Part shown: piece by piece, positions 18,023 through 26,317 of the stretch | Layout of the letters: each line of letters opens with the position of its first letter | Position numbering within the stretch: the stretch's first letter is position 1 | Source of the DNA: Halocalculus aciditolerans | GTDB taxonomy: Archaea; Halobacteriota; Halobacteria; Halobacteriales; Halobacteriaceae | DNA: 64,000 nt | Direction: 5' to 3' | Assembly: GCF_014647475.1 (NCBI RefSeq) | Contig: NZ_BMPG01000001.1 | Span: forward strand, 434,001-498,000 | Translations under genes and position numbers: made by a program | Notes under the pieces: model-generated | Told to the model about the DNA's origin: nothing | Databases searched by the model: none | What the model saw: the letters and a program-made list of their open reading frames with translations, nothing else

Positions 18023-18174
18023 TACGCGTTCTCGAACGTGATGGCCGCGCCCTGCCGGCGAGGACTCTTTGTCTCGGTCGCCGACGCGGTGCGTCGGCTC
18101 CCTCGCAAAATCTCCACCAAAAACTGAGAGTGGAAGCGTCTACGCGTTCTCGAACGTGATGGCCGCGCCCTGCC
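18023..18174. repeat. 34-bp direct repeat of the thiolase 3' end
   Basis: The stretch 18141-18174, the last codons and stop of the thiolase gene, is repeated exactly at 18023-18056, including an in-frame stop. The 84 bp between them are unrelated and contain no gene. Beside it, gcgcgcttcgcgcgc (18001-18015) is a perfect palindrome-like hairpin. The intergenic region 17805-18139 otherwise shows nothing. Confidence 0.85.
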
Positions 18175-19282
18175 CGAAGCCGACGCAGAGTGTCGCGAGG
18201 CCCTTGTCGACGTCGCGCTTCTGCATCTCGTGGATGAGCGTGACGGGGAGGCGCGCGCCGGACGCGCCGAGCGGGTGGCCGATGGAGATTGCGCCGCCGT
18301 TGACGTTGTACTGGTCGTCCGGAATGCCGAGTTCGCGCTGCGCGTAGAGCGTCTGGGAGGCGAACGCCTCGTTCAGCTCGACGAGGTCGAACTCCTCGAT
18401 GTCTTCGCCCGTGCGTTCGAGGAGGCCTTTCGTCGCGGGGACCGGGCCGATACCCATGACGGTCGGGTCGACGCCCGCGACGTTGTTGTCGCCGATGTAT
18501 GCGAGCTTCTCTAGGTCGTTCTCGTCGGCGAACGCCTCGCTCGTGATGAGGAGGCAGGACGCGCCGTCCGAGATCTGACTGGAGTTCCCGGCCGTCACGT
18601 CGCCGTCGCTCTTGAACGCCGGCGGGAGGCTCTGGAGCGTCTCGAAGTCCGTGCTCCGGCGGATGCCCTCGTCTTCCTCGACGACCCCGTCGTCTGTTTC
18701 GATGGGGAGGATTTCGTCGTCGAAGCGCCCGGAGTCCGTGGCTTCGGCGGCGCGTTCGTGGCTCCGCACGGCGTAGCGGTCCATCTCCTCTCGACTGACG
18801 TCGTACTCCTCGGCGACCTTCTCAGCGGTCATCCCCATGGAGAGTTCGGGGACGTTGTAGAGGTCCGAGAGCCCCGGGTGGACGGACTCGTAGCCGCCCT
18901 CCATCGGTACCCGGGACATGTTCTCGACGCCGCCGGCGACGATGACGTCGCGCTGGCCGGCGTGGATGGCGTCGCTCGCCGAAATCACGGCCTGCATCGA
19001 GGACGCACACCACCGGTTGATGGTGGTCGCGGGGACGCTCTCGCCGAGGTCGGAGAGGAGCGCGATGATGCGCGCCAGGTTGTTGTCCTGCTCGCCGCGC
19101 TGCTGCGCGCAGCCCCACATCAGGTCGTCGACGTCCTCGCTCCCGAGACCGGTCTCGTCGAGGACGTGGTTGATGAGGGGGACGGAGAGGTCTTCGGAGC
19201 GCGTGTCGGCGAAGACGCCGCCGCCCTTGCCTTGCGGTGTTCGAACGGCTCGGACGACGACGGGCGTGGTGTCGCTACCCAT
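18140..19282 (-). CDS. thiolase (acetyl-CoA C-acyltransferase)
   Basis: The 380-residue thiolase condenses or cleaves acyl-CoA with CoA. The nucleophile Cys lies in INRWCASSMQAV (about 83-94), the catalytic His in ISIGHPLGASGARL, and the C-terminal Cys in LATLCVGFGQGAA. Start MGSD (ATG 19282) sits 26 nt from a TATA element, and the longer frame upstream is not conserved. Direction (degradation or acetoacetyl-CoA supply) cannot be decided. Confidence 0.92.
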   Translation of the reverse strand: MGSDTTPVVVRAVRTPQGKGGGVFADTRSEDLSVPLINHVLDETGLGSEDVDDLMWGCAQQRGEQDNNLARIIALLSDLGESVPATTINRWCASSMQAVISASDAIHAGQRDVIVAGGVENMSRVPMEGGYESVHPGLSDLYNVPELSMGMTAEKVAEEYDVSREEMDRYAVRSHERAAEATDSGRFDDEILPIETDDGVVEEDEGIRRSTDFETLQSLPPAFKSDGDVTAGNSSQISDGASCLLITSEAFADENDLEKLAYIGDNNVAGVDPTVMGIGPVPATKGLLERTGEDIEEFDLVELNEAFASQTLYAQRELGIPDDQYNVNGGAISIGHPLGASGARLPVTLIHEMQKRDVDKGLATLCVGFGQGAAITFENA

Positions 19283-19307
19283 ACCACTCTCTCTGACCTC
19301 CCGCACC

Positions 19308-19313
19308 TTAAAT
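19308..19313 (-). promoter_or_regulatory. TATA element of the thiolase gene
   Basis: ATTTAA on the minus strand is 26-31 nt before ATG 19282, indicating a leaderless transcript and supporting that start. Confidence 0.55.
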
Positions 19314-19494
19314 CCGGGAGAACCAGCACCGCGTTCCTCTCCGTTTGTTGGTCGAAACGGAAAAAACGGAAACAGTGGTAATCAAATCTCTTCTTCGGGG
19401 AACGCCGCTAACGGACCGAGCGTCGCGGCCGTCGTCGCCGCGCTCCGAGCAGGGGAACGAAAAAGCCCTTTAGCGGCGGCCCTGACTTCCCGGC

Positions 19495-21153
19495 ATGGAC
19501 TCGCGTCGGCTCCGCCGCCCGCTCCCCGTCCTCCTCGCCGTCGCCGCCCTCGGCCTCGCCGCCCGCCTCTTCCGCCTCGGCGACCGCGTCGCCCACCAGG
19601 ACGAGGGCCGCGTCGGCGACTGGATCCTCCACTACATGCAGACGGGCGAGTGGCAGTACAACGCCATCATCCACGGTCCCTTCCTCCCCCACGTGAACGG
19701 CGTCGTCTTCTCCCACCTCGGCCCGAGCGACGTCACCGCGCGCCTCGTCGTCGCCGTCGTCGGCGCGCTCCTCCCGCTCGTCGCCCTCCTCTTCCGCGAC
19801 CGCCTCCGGGAGCGCGAAGTGCTGTTCACCGGCGTCTTCCTCGCCATCAACCCCGTCTTCGTCTACTACTCGCGGTTCATGCGGAACGACCTCCTCCTCG
19901 CCGCGTTCGCGCTCGCCGCCGTCGGGTTCGGCCTGCGAGCCGTCGACCGCGACGTCCGCTACGTCTACCCCGCGGCCGCCGCGCTCGCGCTCGCCTTCAC
20001 GACGAAGGAGAACGCCCTCCTCTATCCCGTCGCGTGGCTCGGCGCGCTCGCGCTCTGCGTCGACTGGCGGCTCTTCCGGAGCGCCGTCAGGAGCGAGGAC
20101 CCGCTCGCCGAACTCCGCGACCTCGCCGTCGGGACCGTGCGCCCGCTCGCCGCCGTCCTCCACCATCTCGTCGCCGCGTTCGCCCTCTTCGCCGTCATCT
20201 TCGTCGCGTTCTACGCCCCGAAACCCGACCTCTACGTCGCGCTCGGCGACCCCGGCCAACTCCCCGGCGTGCTCTCCGCCGCCACCGTCGGCGTCTGGCA
20301 CGAGTTCCAGACGTGGACGAGCTCGGGGATGCACCAACACAGCTTCGTCGCCTACCTCGGACGACTCGGGAACATCCTCGTCGGCGGCGCGTTCACGCTC
20401 ACCGTGCTCGCCGTCCTCGGCACGCTCCACGAGCGCTACCGCGGCGACGGCCGGGACGTCGTCGCCTTCACCGCCGCCTGGGGCTTCGCCTCCGTCTTCG
20501 GCTACGTCGCCATCACCGACCTGATGGCGGGGTGGACGGCGCTCCACATTCTCGTCGCGCTCGCCGTCCCCGCCGGTGTCGGCGCGGCCCGCCTCCTCGA
20601 CTGGCACGACGCCGCGCGCGACGCCGACGAATCCGTTCTCGCCGCCGCCGCCATCGCGCTCCTCGTCGGCGGCCTCGCGCTCTCCGGCGGCCTCGCCGCC
20701 GAAACCTCCTACGTCACCGAGCAGAGCCCGGACAACCCCCTCGTCCAGTACGCCCAGCCCTCCGGAGAGATGAAACCCGTCCTCCACGACGTCGAGACCA
20801 TCAGCGAGCGCACCGACGGCGTGGACGTCACGTTCTACGGCGGCGAGTTCTACGCGCCGAACGACACGAAGCGGGCGTACGGCCCCGACTCACCCGGCTG
20901 GTTCGCGCGGCTCCCGCTCCCCTGGTACTTCGACAGCTACGGCGCGAACGTCTCCAGCACCACGACGACGAGCGACCTCGAAGACGCGCCGCCCGTCGTC
21001 ATCACGCTCGCACAGAACGAGGAGAAAGTCGGCGACGCCCTCCCCGGCTACTGGCACGCGACCTACCAGGGCTACCTCTGGGACCGCCCGCTCGTCTTCT
21101 ACGTCGACTACTCGCGGTACCCCGACCTCGAACCGCCCGCGACGGATTCATAG
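19495..21153 (+). CDS. agl23: flippase activity-associated protein Agl23 (TIGR03663 type)
   Basis: The 552-residue polytopic membrane protein has about 10-12 helices and the family's N-terminal motif HQDEGRVGDWILHYMQTGEW. That Asp/Glu-bearing first extracellular loop is typical of lipid-linked glycosyltransferases (GT39/GT83-like). It also has FVYYSRFMRNDLLL. In haloarchaea Agl23-type genes are associated with N-glycan lipid carriers; the exact reaction is unsettled. The soluble C-terminus (about 400-552) faces outside. Confidence 0.82.
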   Translation: MDSRRLRRPLPVLLAVAALGLAARLFRLGDRVAHQDEGRVGDWILHYMQTGEWQYNAIIHGPFLPHVNGVVFSHLGPSDVTARLVVAVVGALLPLVALLFRDRLREREVLFTGVFLAINPVFVYYSRFMRNDLLLAAFALAAVGFGLRAVDRDVRYVYPAAAALALAFTTKENALLYPVAWLGALALCVDWRLFRSAVRSEDPLAELRDLAVGTVRPLAAVLHHLVAAFALFAVIFVAFYAPKPDLYVALGDPGQLPGVLSAATVGVWHEFQTWTSSGMHQHSFVAYLGRLGNILVGGAFTLTVLAVLGTLHERYRGDGRDVVAFTAAWGFASVFGYVAITDLMAGWTALHILVALAVPAGVGAARLLDWHDAARDADESVLAAAAIALLVGGLALSGGLAAETSYVTEQSPDNPLVQYAQPSGEMKPVLHDVETISERTDGVDVTFYGGEFYAPNDTKRAYGPDSPGWFARLPLPWYFDSYGANVSSTTTTSDLEDAPPVVITLAQNEEKVGDALPGYWHATYQGYLWDRPLVFYVDYSRYPDLEPPATDS

Positions 21154-21203
21154 GGTTTCGGGGTTCGACGGGCTTAAACGCCGGCGTCGGCTAGTTGGAG
21201 GGA

Positions 21204-22517
21204 ATGAGCGATAGGGCCCTCGACGTCGTGGAGTTCCTGCTGACGGCGCGTATCTACGAGCGGGACACCGACCTCGACGAGAACGACCTCCCCCCGATGA
21301 CGCGGGGTGCGCTCTGGGACGACGACGGCGTGCCGCGACCGACGACGCCGAGCGAGGACAACGCTCGCGCGGCGACCGGCGTGAGCGACCCCTGGGACGC
21401 CGTGAAGAGCCTGATGTTCACCGACCGGGACTCCTTCTCCGGGCGGCTGAAACTCATCGACGACGACATGGCGCTCGACTGGTTCGAGGACCACGTCGAC
21501 GAGGGCCGGGTGTTCGACAACCCGGCGCTCGCGTCCGTCGTCGACGGCGTCGACTACGAGGCGGCGCGGCAGGCGAACCGACCCGTCCAGGCGGACCCGC
21601 AGTGGATAGACAGCCTCCTCGAGGAGTACTTCGACGAGGAGGACGAGGAGATGCTGGACCTCGTCGAGGTCCAAGCGCCCGCGGAACTCCAGATCACCCT
21701 CGACGACCTCGTGCTCACGGAGGAGCAGGAAGCCGAAGTCGGCAAGGTCGGGAAGGCCATCGAGCACCGCGACTACCTCGCGAAAGTCGGGCTGCACGAG
21801 ATCGGGAAGCTCCTGTTCGTCGGGCCGCCCGGCACGGGGAAGACGAGCACGGCGCGCGGGCTCGCCCACCAGCTCGACCTCCCGTTCGTCGAGGTGAAAC
21901 TCTCGATGATCACGAGCCAGTACCTCGGGGAGACGGCGAAAAACGTCGATAAGGTCTTCGAGGTGGCGCGGCGGCTCTCGCCGTGCATCCTCTTCATCGA
22001 CGAGTTCGACTTCGTGGCGAAGACCCGGACGTCGGACGAGCACGCGGCCATCAAGCGCGCGGTGAACACGCTCCTCAAGTCCATCGACGAGATCAGCCTC
22101 GTACGCGACGACGTGCTCCTCATCGGCGCGACGAACCACCCCGACGAGCTCGACGCCGCGGTCTGGCGGCGGTTCGACGAGATTCTCGCGTTCCCCGAAC
22201 CCGACCGCGGGATGCGCGCGGACATCCTCCGCCTCGTCACGCACGACATGGACATCGAGGACTTCGACCCCGAGGCCGTCGCCGCGGAGACGACGGGGCT
22301 GACGGGGAGCGACCTCCGGCTCGTCCTCCGCGAAGCCGTCCTCGACGCCCTCCTCGAGGACCGCACGACGCTCACGCAGGCGGACCTGATGAACGCGGTC
22401 CAATCCTTCGACGACCGCGACCACCTCCGGAACCTCGACACGCTCGAAGACGCCCTGCAGGCCGACGACACCGACAGCGACGGCGACCACGACCACGACC
22501 ACAGTCACAATCACTAA
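21204..22517 (+). CDS. AAA family ATPase with histidine-rich C-terminus
   Basis: The 437-residue protein has an N-terminal helical domain (1-150) and one AAA module. Walker A is FVGPPGTGKTSTARG (about 203-217), Walker B CILFIDEFDF (about 261), sensor 1 LLIGATNHPDE, and arginine finger RRF. It ends HDHDHSHNH, a possible metal-binding tail. A GGAGG lies 4 nt before ATG 21204, which outranks the TTG at 21195. Related archaeal proteins are Cdc48/FtsH-like unfoldases without a protease domain; partner unknown. Confidence 0.83.
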   Translation: MSDRALDVVEFLLTARIYERDTDLDENDLPPMTRGALWDDDGVPRPTTPSEDNARAATGVSDPWDAVKSLMFTDRDSFSGRLKLIDDDMALDWFEDHVDEGRVFDNPALASVVDGVDYEAARQANRPVQADPQWIDSLLEEYFDEEDEEMLDLVEVQAPAELQITLDDLVLTEEQEAEVGKVGKAIEHRDYLAKVGLHEIGKLLFVGPPGTGKTSTARGLAHQLDLPFVEVKLSMITSQYLGETAKNVDKVFEVARRLSPCILFIDEFDFVAKTRTSDEHAAIKRAVNTLLKSIDEISLVRDDVLLIGATNHPDELDAAVWRRFDEILAFPEPDRGMRADILRLVTHDMDIEDFDPEAVAAETTGLTGSDLRLVLREAVLDALLEDRTTLTQADLMNAVQSFDDRDHLRNLDTLEDALQADDTDSDGDHDHDHSHNH

Positions 22518-22522
22518 CCGCG

Positions 22523-23344
22523 ATGCGCGTCACACTCCTCGGGACGGGCGACACGACCGGGACGCCGACGCCCGGGTGTGACTGCGACACCTGTACTGCG
22601 GCGCGCGAACGCGGCGTCGAACGCACTCGCTTTTCGGTGTACGTCGAGAGCGAGAGCGGCGAGACGCTCCTCCTCGACGCGTCGCCGGACCTCCGCCACC
22701 AGCTCCTCCGCGAGGGGCTCGCGCCGCCGGACGCCGCCGTCATCACGCACATCCACTTCGACCACCTCGACGGCCTCGGGAACGCCTACCGGCTCGTCGA
22801 CGCCCTCCCCGTTTTCGCGGCGGACGAGACTGACCCCGAGACGGGCGAGAGCGTCGCGGAGACGGTCGCGCGGAAGTACGACTACCTCGACGCGCTCGAC
22901 GTCCGGCCCGTCGCGCCCGGCGAGACGTTCCGCGTGAGCGGCCTCGACGTCACGCTCGTCCCCGTCGTCCACCCGCCCCTCGCGTGTTACGGCGTCGTCG
23001 TCGAAGACCCCGAAACGGGCGGAAAACTCGCGGTCACGGGCGACACGAACTACGCGATTCCGGACGCCTCCCGGGACGCCCTCCGCGGCGCGGACCTCCT
23101 CCTCGCCGACGCCATCGTCCCGGCGAGCCTCGCACCCCACCACCCGCTCGGCGGCGACCACCGCGACGCCGACGGCGTGCCGCGGACGTTCGGCACGAAA
23201 CACATGACGCGAGAGGGCGCGCTCGCGCTCGCCGACGAACTCGACGCCGCGAACGCGCGATTCGTCCACCTCGCCCACTACTACCCCGCCGACGAAGCGT
23301 TCGCCGACCCGCTCGCCGTCGACGGCGAGACCTACGACCTCTGA
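22523..23344 (+). CDS. MBL-fold phosphodiesterase, PhnP-like
   Basis: The 273-residue hydrolase begins MRVTLLGTGDTTGTPTPGC and has a CDCDTC cluster (about 20-25) as in PhnP-type enzymes, then THIHFDHLDGLG for two metals, LACYGVVVEDPE, AVTGDTNYA and HLAHYY. PhnP cleaves cyclic ribosyl phosphates, and related members act on nucleotides or RNA ends. It starts 5 nt after the AAA gene stop and is probably co-transcribed with it. Confidence 0.8.
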   Translation: MRVTLLGTGDTTGTPTPGCDCDTCTAARERGVERTRFSVYVESESGETLLLDASPDLRHQLLREGLAPPDAAVITHIHFDHLDGLGNAYRLVDALPVFAADETDPETGESVAETVARKYDYLDALDVRPVAPGETFRVSGLDVTLVPVVHPPLACYGVVVEDPETGGKLAVTGDTNYAIPDASRDALRGADLLLADAIVPASLAPHHPLGGDHRDADGVPRTFGTKHMTREGALALADELDAANARFVHLAHYYPADEAFADPLAVDGETYDL

Positions 23345-23397
23345 GGCGTCGGCCTCGGAGACACAGGTTTTTCGCGGCGGCCGAACGACCACGACGT

Positions 23398-23943
23398 ATG
23401 CCCGGCCCCGTCTTCCTCCGCGGCGACGACGTGACGCTCCGACCGCCCGAACGCGAGGACGTCCCGTTCATCGCGCGCTGCATGAACGATTCGCGCGTGT
23501 GGCGGCCCGCGCTCGACGTGAACCCGACGAACGAAGCGCAGGCGACGGAGTTCTTCGAGACCGTGCTCTCGAACGAGTCGGACGTGCACGTGCTCGCGTG
23601 CGAGGGCGGCGACCCCCTCGGAATCCTCTCCCTCTCGACCTCGCAGTACGGCCCGGACGAGACGTCGCGCGCTCGCTCCGCCGAACTCGCGTACTGGTTC
23701 GCGCCCGACCACCACGGCGCGGGGTACGCGGGCGACGCCGCGCGCGAACTCGTCCGGTACGCCTTCGAGGACCGGAACCTCCGCCGCCTCGAAGCCGACA
23801 TCGGGGCGTTCAACGACGCCTCCGTCGGCCTCGTCGAATCGCTCGGGTTCGAACGCGAAGGCGTCCGGCGCGAAGCCATGTGGTACGACGGCGACTACCG
23901 CGACGCCTACGTCTACGGGCTCCTCCGGAGCGACTGGCGGTAG
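23398..23943 (+). CDS. GNAT acetyltransferase, RimJ/RimL type
   Basis: The 181-residue protein carries the acetyl-CoA loop FAPDHHGAGYAGDAARELV and the domain ending GLVESLGFEREGVRREAMWYDGDYRDAYVYGLL, characteristic of RimJ/RimL-like acetyltransferases. Some acetylate ribosomal protein N-termini, others antibiotics or amino sugars. Substrate unknown. Confidence 0.85.
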   Translation: MPGPVFLRGDDVTLRPPEREDVPFIARCMNDSRVWRPALDVNPTNEAQATEFFETVLSNESDVHVLACEGGDPLGILSLSTSQYGPDETSRARSAELAYWFAPDHHGAGYAGDAARELVRYAFEDRNLRRLEADIGAFNDASVGLVESLGFEREGVRREAMWYDGDYRDAYVYGLLRSDWR

Positions 23944-23962
23944 AACGGGAGCGGGACTCGCG

Positions 23963-24412
23963 TTATTCGACGTCGAGCTCGTCGACGCTCGGCTCGAGCG
24001 GGAGGTCGGCTTCCGTGAACTCCCACTCGAAGCCGTAGGCGTCCTCGACGTGCGTGCTCTCCGCGTTCTGCGTGACGGTCGCGTCGAGGTCGGCGGCGCG
24101 CTCGCGGATGTCGATGCGTTCCGCCATCCCGACGTCGAGCGCGATGCGGCGGACGTGGCCCGGCTCCTGTGGCTCTTCGGCGGCCGTGAGTTCGAGGTGG
24201 AGGGAGTCGCGGCCGACGACGCTCAACGACGGGTCGACGCCCGCGTCCGCGGCGTCGCCCCAGTCCCAGCCGCCGGGGAGCGTGCCGAAGTCGCCGTCGC
24301 GGCTCCCCTCGCGGAAGTGCACGTCGAGGTCGAAGAGCGACGCGTAGTACGATTCGGCCGCCGGGACGTCGGGGACGGCGAGCGTCACGTGATGGAGTCC
24401 TGCGAGTGTCAT
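23963..24412 (-). CDS. VOC (glyoxalase/dioxygenase superfamily) protein
   Basis: The 149-residue protein starts GLHHVTLAVPDVPAAESYY, the first beta-alpha-beta-beta-beta unit of the VOC fold, with metal-ligand His near 7 and Glu near 83 (LHLELTAAEE). The second unit ends in DAYGFEWEFTEAD. Such proteins bind a divalent metal and act on small substrates; the reaction is unknown. It is convergent with the GNAT gene. Confidence 0.8.
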   Translation of the reverse strand: MTLAGLHHVTLAVPDVPAAESYYASLFDLDVHFREGSRDGDFGTLPGGWDWGDAADAGVDPSLSVVGRDSLHLELTAAEEPQEPGHVRRIALDVGMAERIDIRERAADLDATVTQNAESTHVEDAYGFEWEFTEADLPLEPSVDELDVE

Positions 24413-24462
24413 TAGGGGCGTGCACGCGGTCTGTTTATTTGAGCCTTCGGAAGGCGGGAAGG

Positions 24463-25467
24463 TTACTCCGTCCACCGGTCCAGCCGCGATTGCGTGCGCG
24501 TCCGCACCGCTGGCGTCGGATTCCAGGGGGTCGCCGCGGCGCGTTCCGCGTCGAGGTCGGGGTGTTGGGTTTCGGAGGCGTCGTGGCCCGGGCAGTCCGG
24601 CCCGCACTCGCTCGCCGCGTCCACGAGTCGGTCCTTCCACGCGCAGTACGGGAGCGCCGACGCCGACCCCGACGCCGCGCGCTCGACCTCGGCGCAGTCC
24701 GGGAAGCCGTACGTCCGCCACCCCTTCCCGTACGCGCGCTCCGCGAGCCGCCTTCGGGCCCGCGCCTTCGCCGCGCCGTCGACGGTTTCGATGGCCGTCT
24801 CCGTCGGCCGCTCGTCGAGAACCTCGACGCCCGCTCCCGCGGTGTCGAGCGGCGTCGCCTCCCGAACCACCTCGACGGCTTCCTCGGCGTCTTCGCCGCC
24901 GGCCGCGAGCGCGTCGGCGTCGACGCGCGCCACGCCGACCGCGTCCGGGATGCGATTCAGGTGCGCGCCCGTCACGTAGGACTCGGTCGCCAGCCAGACC
25001 TCGTCGAGGAGGCCGAGCGCCACGTCGTGGCGGAGCTGGAAGGCGAGGTCGCCCGGCCGCCCGAGGTCGGGTTTGTTCTCGACGCCCACGAGGTCGCCGA
25101 ACCACTCTCCCGGGTAGCGCGCGACCCGCCGCACGACGGCCTCCCCGCCCTTCCGCTCCAGTTCGAGGTAGCCGACGTCGGCGGCGCGCTCGGCGACCCG
25201 TCGCGCGCGCTCCGGCGGCCCCGGAACCGCGTCCGTCACCGGCGTCCACTCGCCCACGCCGGCGTCGGATTCAATCGCCGCCAGCGGTATCTCTCCCGGC
25301 GGCAACCGCGTCCGCGCGTCGAACTCGGGGCCGGGACGCACGAGCAGCACGTCCAGAATACGGTTCCCGCGTCCTTCGACCGAGGTCCCGAGCTGCCGCG
25401 CGACGACTCCTTCCTCGCGGTCTTCGAGCCACCCACAGAGCCGCAGTTCGAACGCGAACTCCCGCAC
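24463..25467 (-). CDS. DUF5787-like protein, possible nuclease fold
   Basis: The 334-residue haloarchaeal protein starts REFAFELRLCGWLE. GVENKPDL (about 126-133) gives an E-x-K pair, followed by FQLRHDVALGLLDEVWLATE, an arrangement resembling PD-(D/E)xK nuclease cores. The C-terminus has Cys residues in YGFPDCAEVE, LPYCAWKD and SECGPDCPG, a likely iron-sulfur or zinc site as in AddB/Cas4-like nucleases. I associate it with DUF5787; the nuclease idea is inference. Confidence 0.65.
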   Translation of the reverse strand: MREFAFELRLCGWLEDREEGVVARQLGTSVEGRGNRILDVLLVRPGPEFDARTRLPPGEIPLAAIESDAGVGEWTPVTDAVPGPPERARRVAERAADVGYLELERKGGEAVVRRVARYPGEWFGDLVGVENKPDLGRPGDLAFQLRHDVALGLLDEVWLATESYVTGAHLNRIPDAVGVARVDADALAAGGEDAEEAVEVVREATPLDTAGAGVEVLDERPTETAIETVDGAAKARARRRLAERAYGKGWRTYGFPDCAEVERAASGSASALPYCAWKDRLVDAASECGPDCPGHDASETQHPDLDAERAAATPWNPTPAVRTRTQSRLDRWTE

Positions 25468-25553
25468 GATACCCCTCCTTGGACTCGCCGTCGTTAAGCG
25501 TCTTCGCCGACGCCGCCGACACCTTCATCCGCCCTCGCGATAGAGTTACGCGC

Positions 25554-26042
25554 GTGACAAGTGGTGTCGCGCCCGACGCGCCGCGGGAGACGCAGACGCT
25601 CCACCTCTCCGCGTCGAAACTCCGCTCGCTCCGCGAGTGGGCGGTCGAGGGGACGGGCGTCACCGCCGCGGCGCGCGTCCGCGACGCACAGGGCCGGCTC
25701 GCGCTCGTCTGGAACCGCTGGTCGGACGACTGGATACTCCCCGGCGGCGGCGTCGAACCCGACGAGACCCCGCGGGAGGCAGCGCGCCGCGAAGTCCGCG
25801 AGGAGACCGGCCTCGACGCGACTATCGAGCACCCGCTCGTCGTCCTCGACCAGACCTACGTCGACGACGACGGCGACGAATGGTTCACCGGCGAGTACGT
25901 CGTTTATGCCGCTCACGCCAGCGGCCCCGTCGGCGACCCGGCCTCGCTCGGCGTCCACGACGCCGAAATCCGCGCCGCACGCTGGTTCGACGACCTCCCC
26001 GAAGACCTCCACGACGGCGACCTCCTCCGCCCCTACCTCTAA
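25554..26042 (+). CDS. NUDIX hydrolase
   Basis: The 162-residue protein has a full NUDIX box, GGGVEPDETPREAARREV then REETGLDA (about 65-88). It probably hydrolyses a nucleoside diphosphate derivative. The N-terminal part (1-40) has ASKLRSLREWAVEGTGVTAA, seen in haloarchaeal NUDIX proteins. GTG 25554 is the best start; upstream the frame is non-conserved and overlaps the divergent gene's promoter. Confidence 0.82.
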   Translation: MTSGVAPDAPRETQTLHLSASKLRSLREWAVEGTGVTAAARVRDAQGRLALVWNRWSDDWILPGGGVEPDETPREAARREVREETGLDATIEHPLVVLDQTYVDDDGDEWFTGEYVVYAAHASGPVGDPASLGVHDAEIRAARWFDDLPEDLHDGDLLRPYL

Positions 26043-26061
26043 ACGAGACATCCACCTGTGA

Positions 26062-26275
26062 GCATTCGCGACCCGAGTGGCTCGATAGAGCCTCAACGAA
26101 GGTATGTCGGGCGTTCGCGGGCCGAGCGGCTCGTCAGAGCCCGGAAGGCCCGCGATTCACTCGCCGCATAGCGGCGAGGCCCCGAACCCCACCGTAGGTG
26201 GGGTGACGGGGCTTTTGGTCGAGCTTTTACAGCGCGCGGCCGGAGGCCGCGCCCAGTAAAAGGTCGAAGCGAAGG
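26062..26275 (+). ncRNA. structured intergenic element A (candidate RNA)
   Basis: Element A contains the first-module hairpin: outer stem CGCGGGCC (26116-26123)/GGCCCGCG (26147-26154), internal loops GAGC and CGGAA, inner stem GGCTC/GAGCC. A degenerate half copy lies at 26075-26092. Then come ATTCAC, a hairpin (26160-26178), a longer GC hairpin, CTTTTGGTC and a terminal hairpin CTTTTAC (26224-26230)/GTAAAAG (26256-26262). The same order occurs at 29.5 and 58.3 kb. Whether it is transcribed is unknown. Confidence 0.5.
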
Positions 26276-26317
26276 GGTTAACTGGGTCTCGGGGCGAAAT
26301 TCACCCAAGATTACTCA

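Noticed and set aside
26116-26154. Module 1 hairpin as SRP RNA helix 8 (similar CCGGAAGG)
   Set aside because: The rest of the SRP RNA core is absent and the motif recurs in several short elements; SRP RNA is single-copy and about 300 nt.
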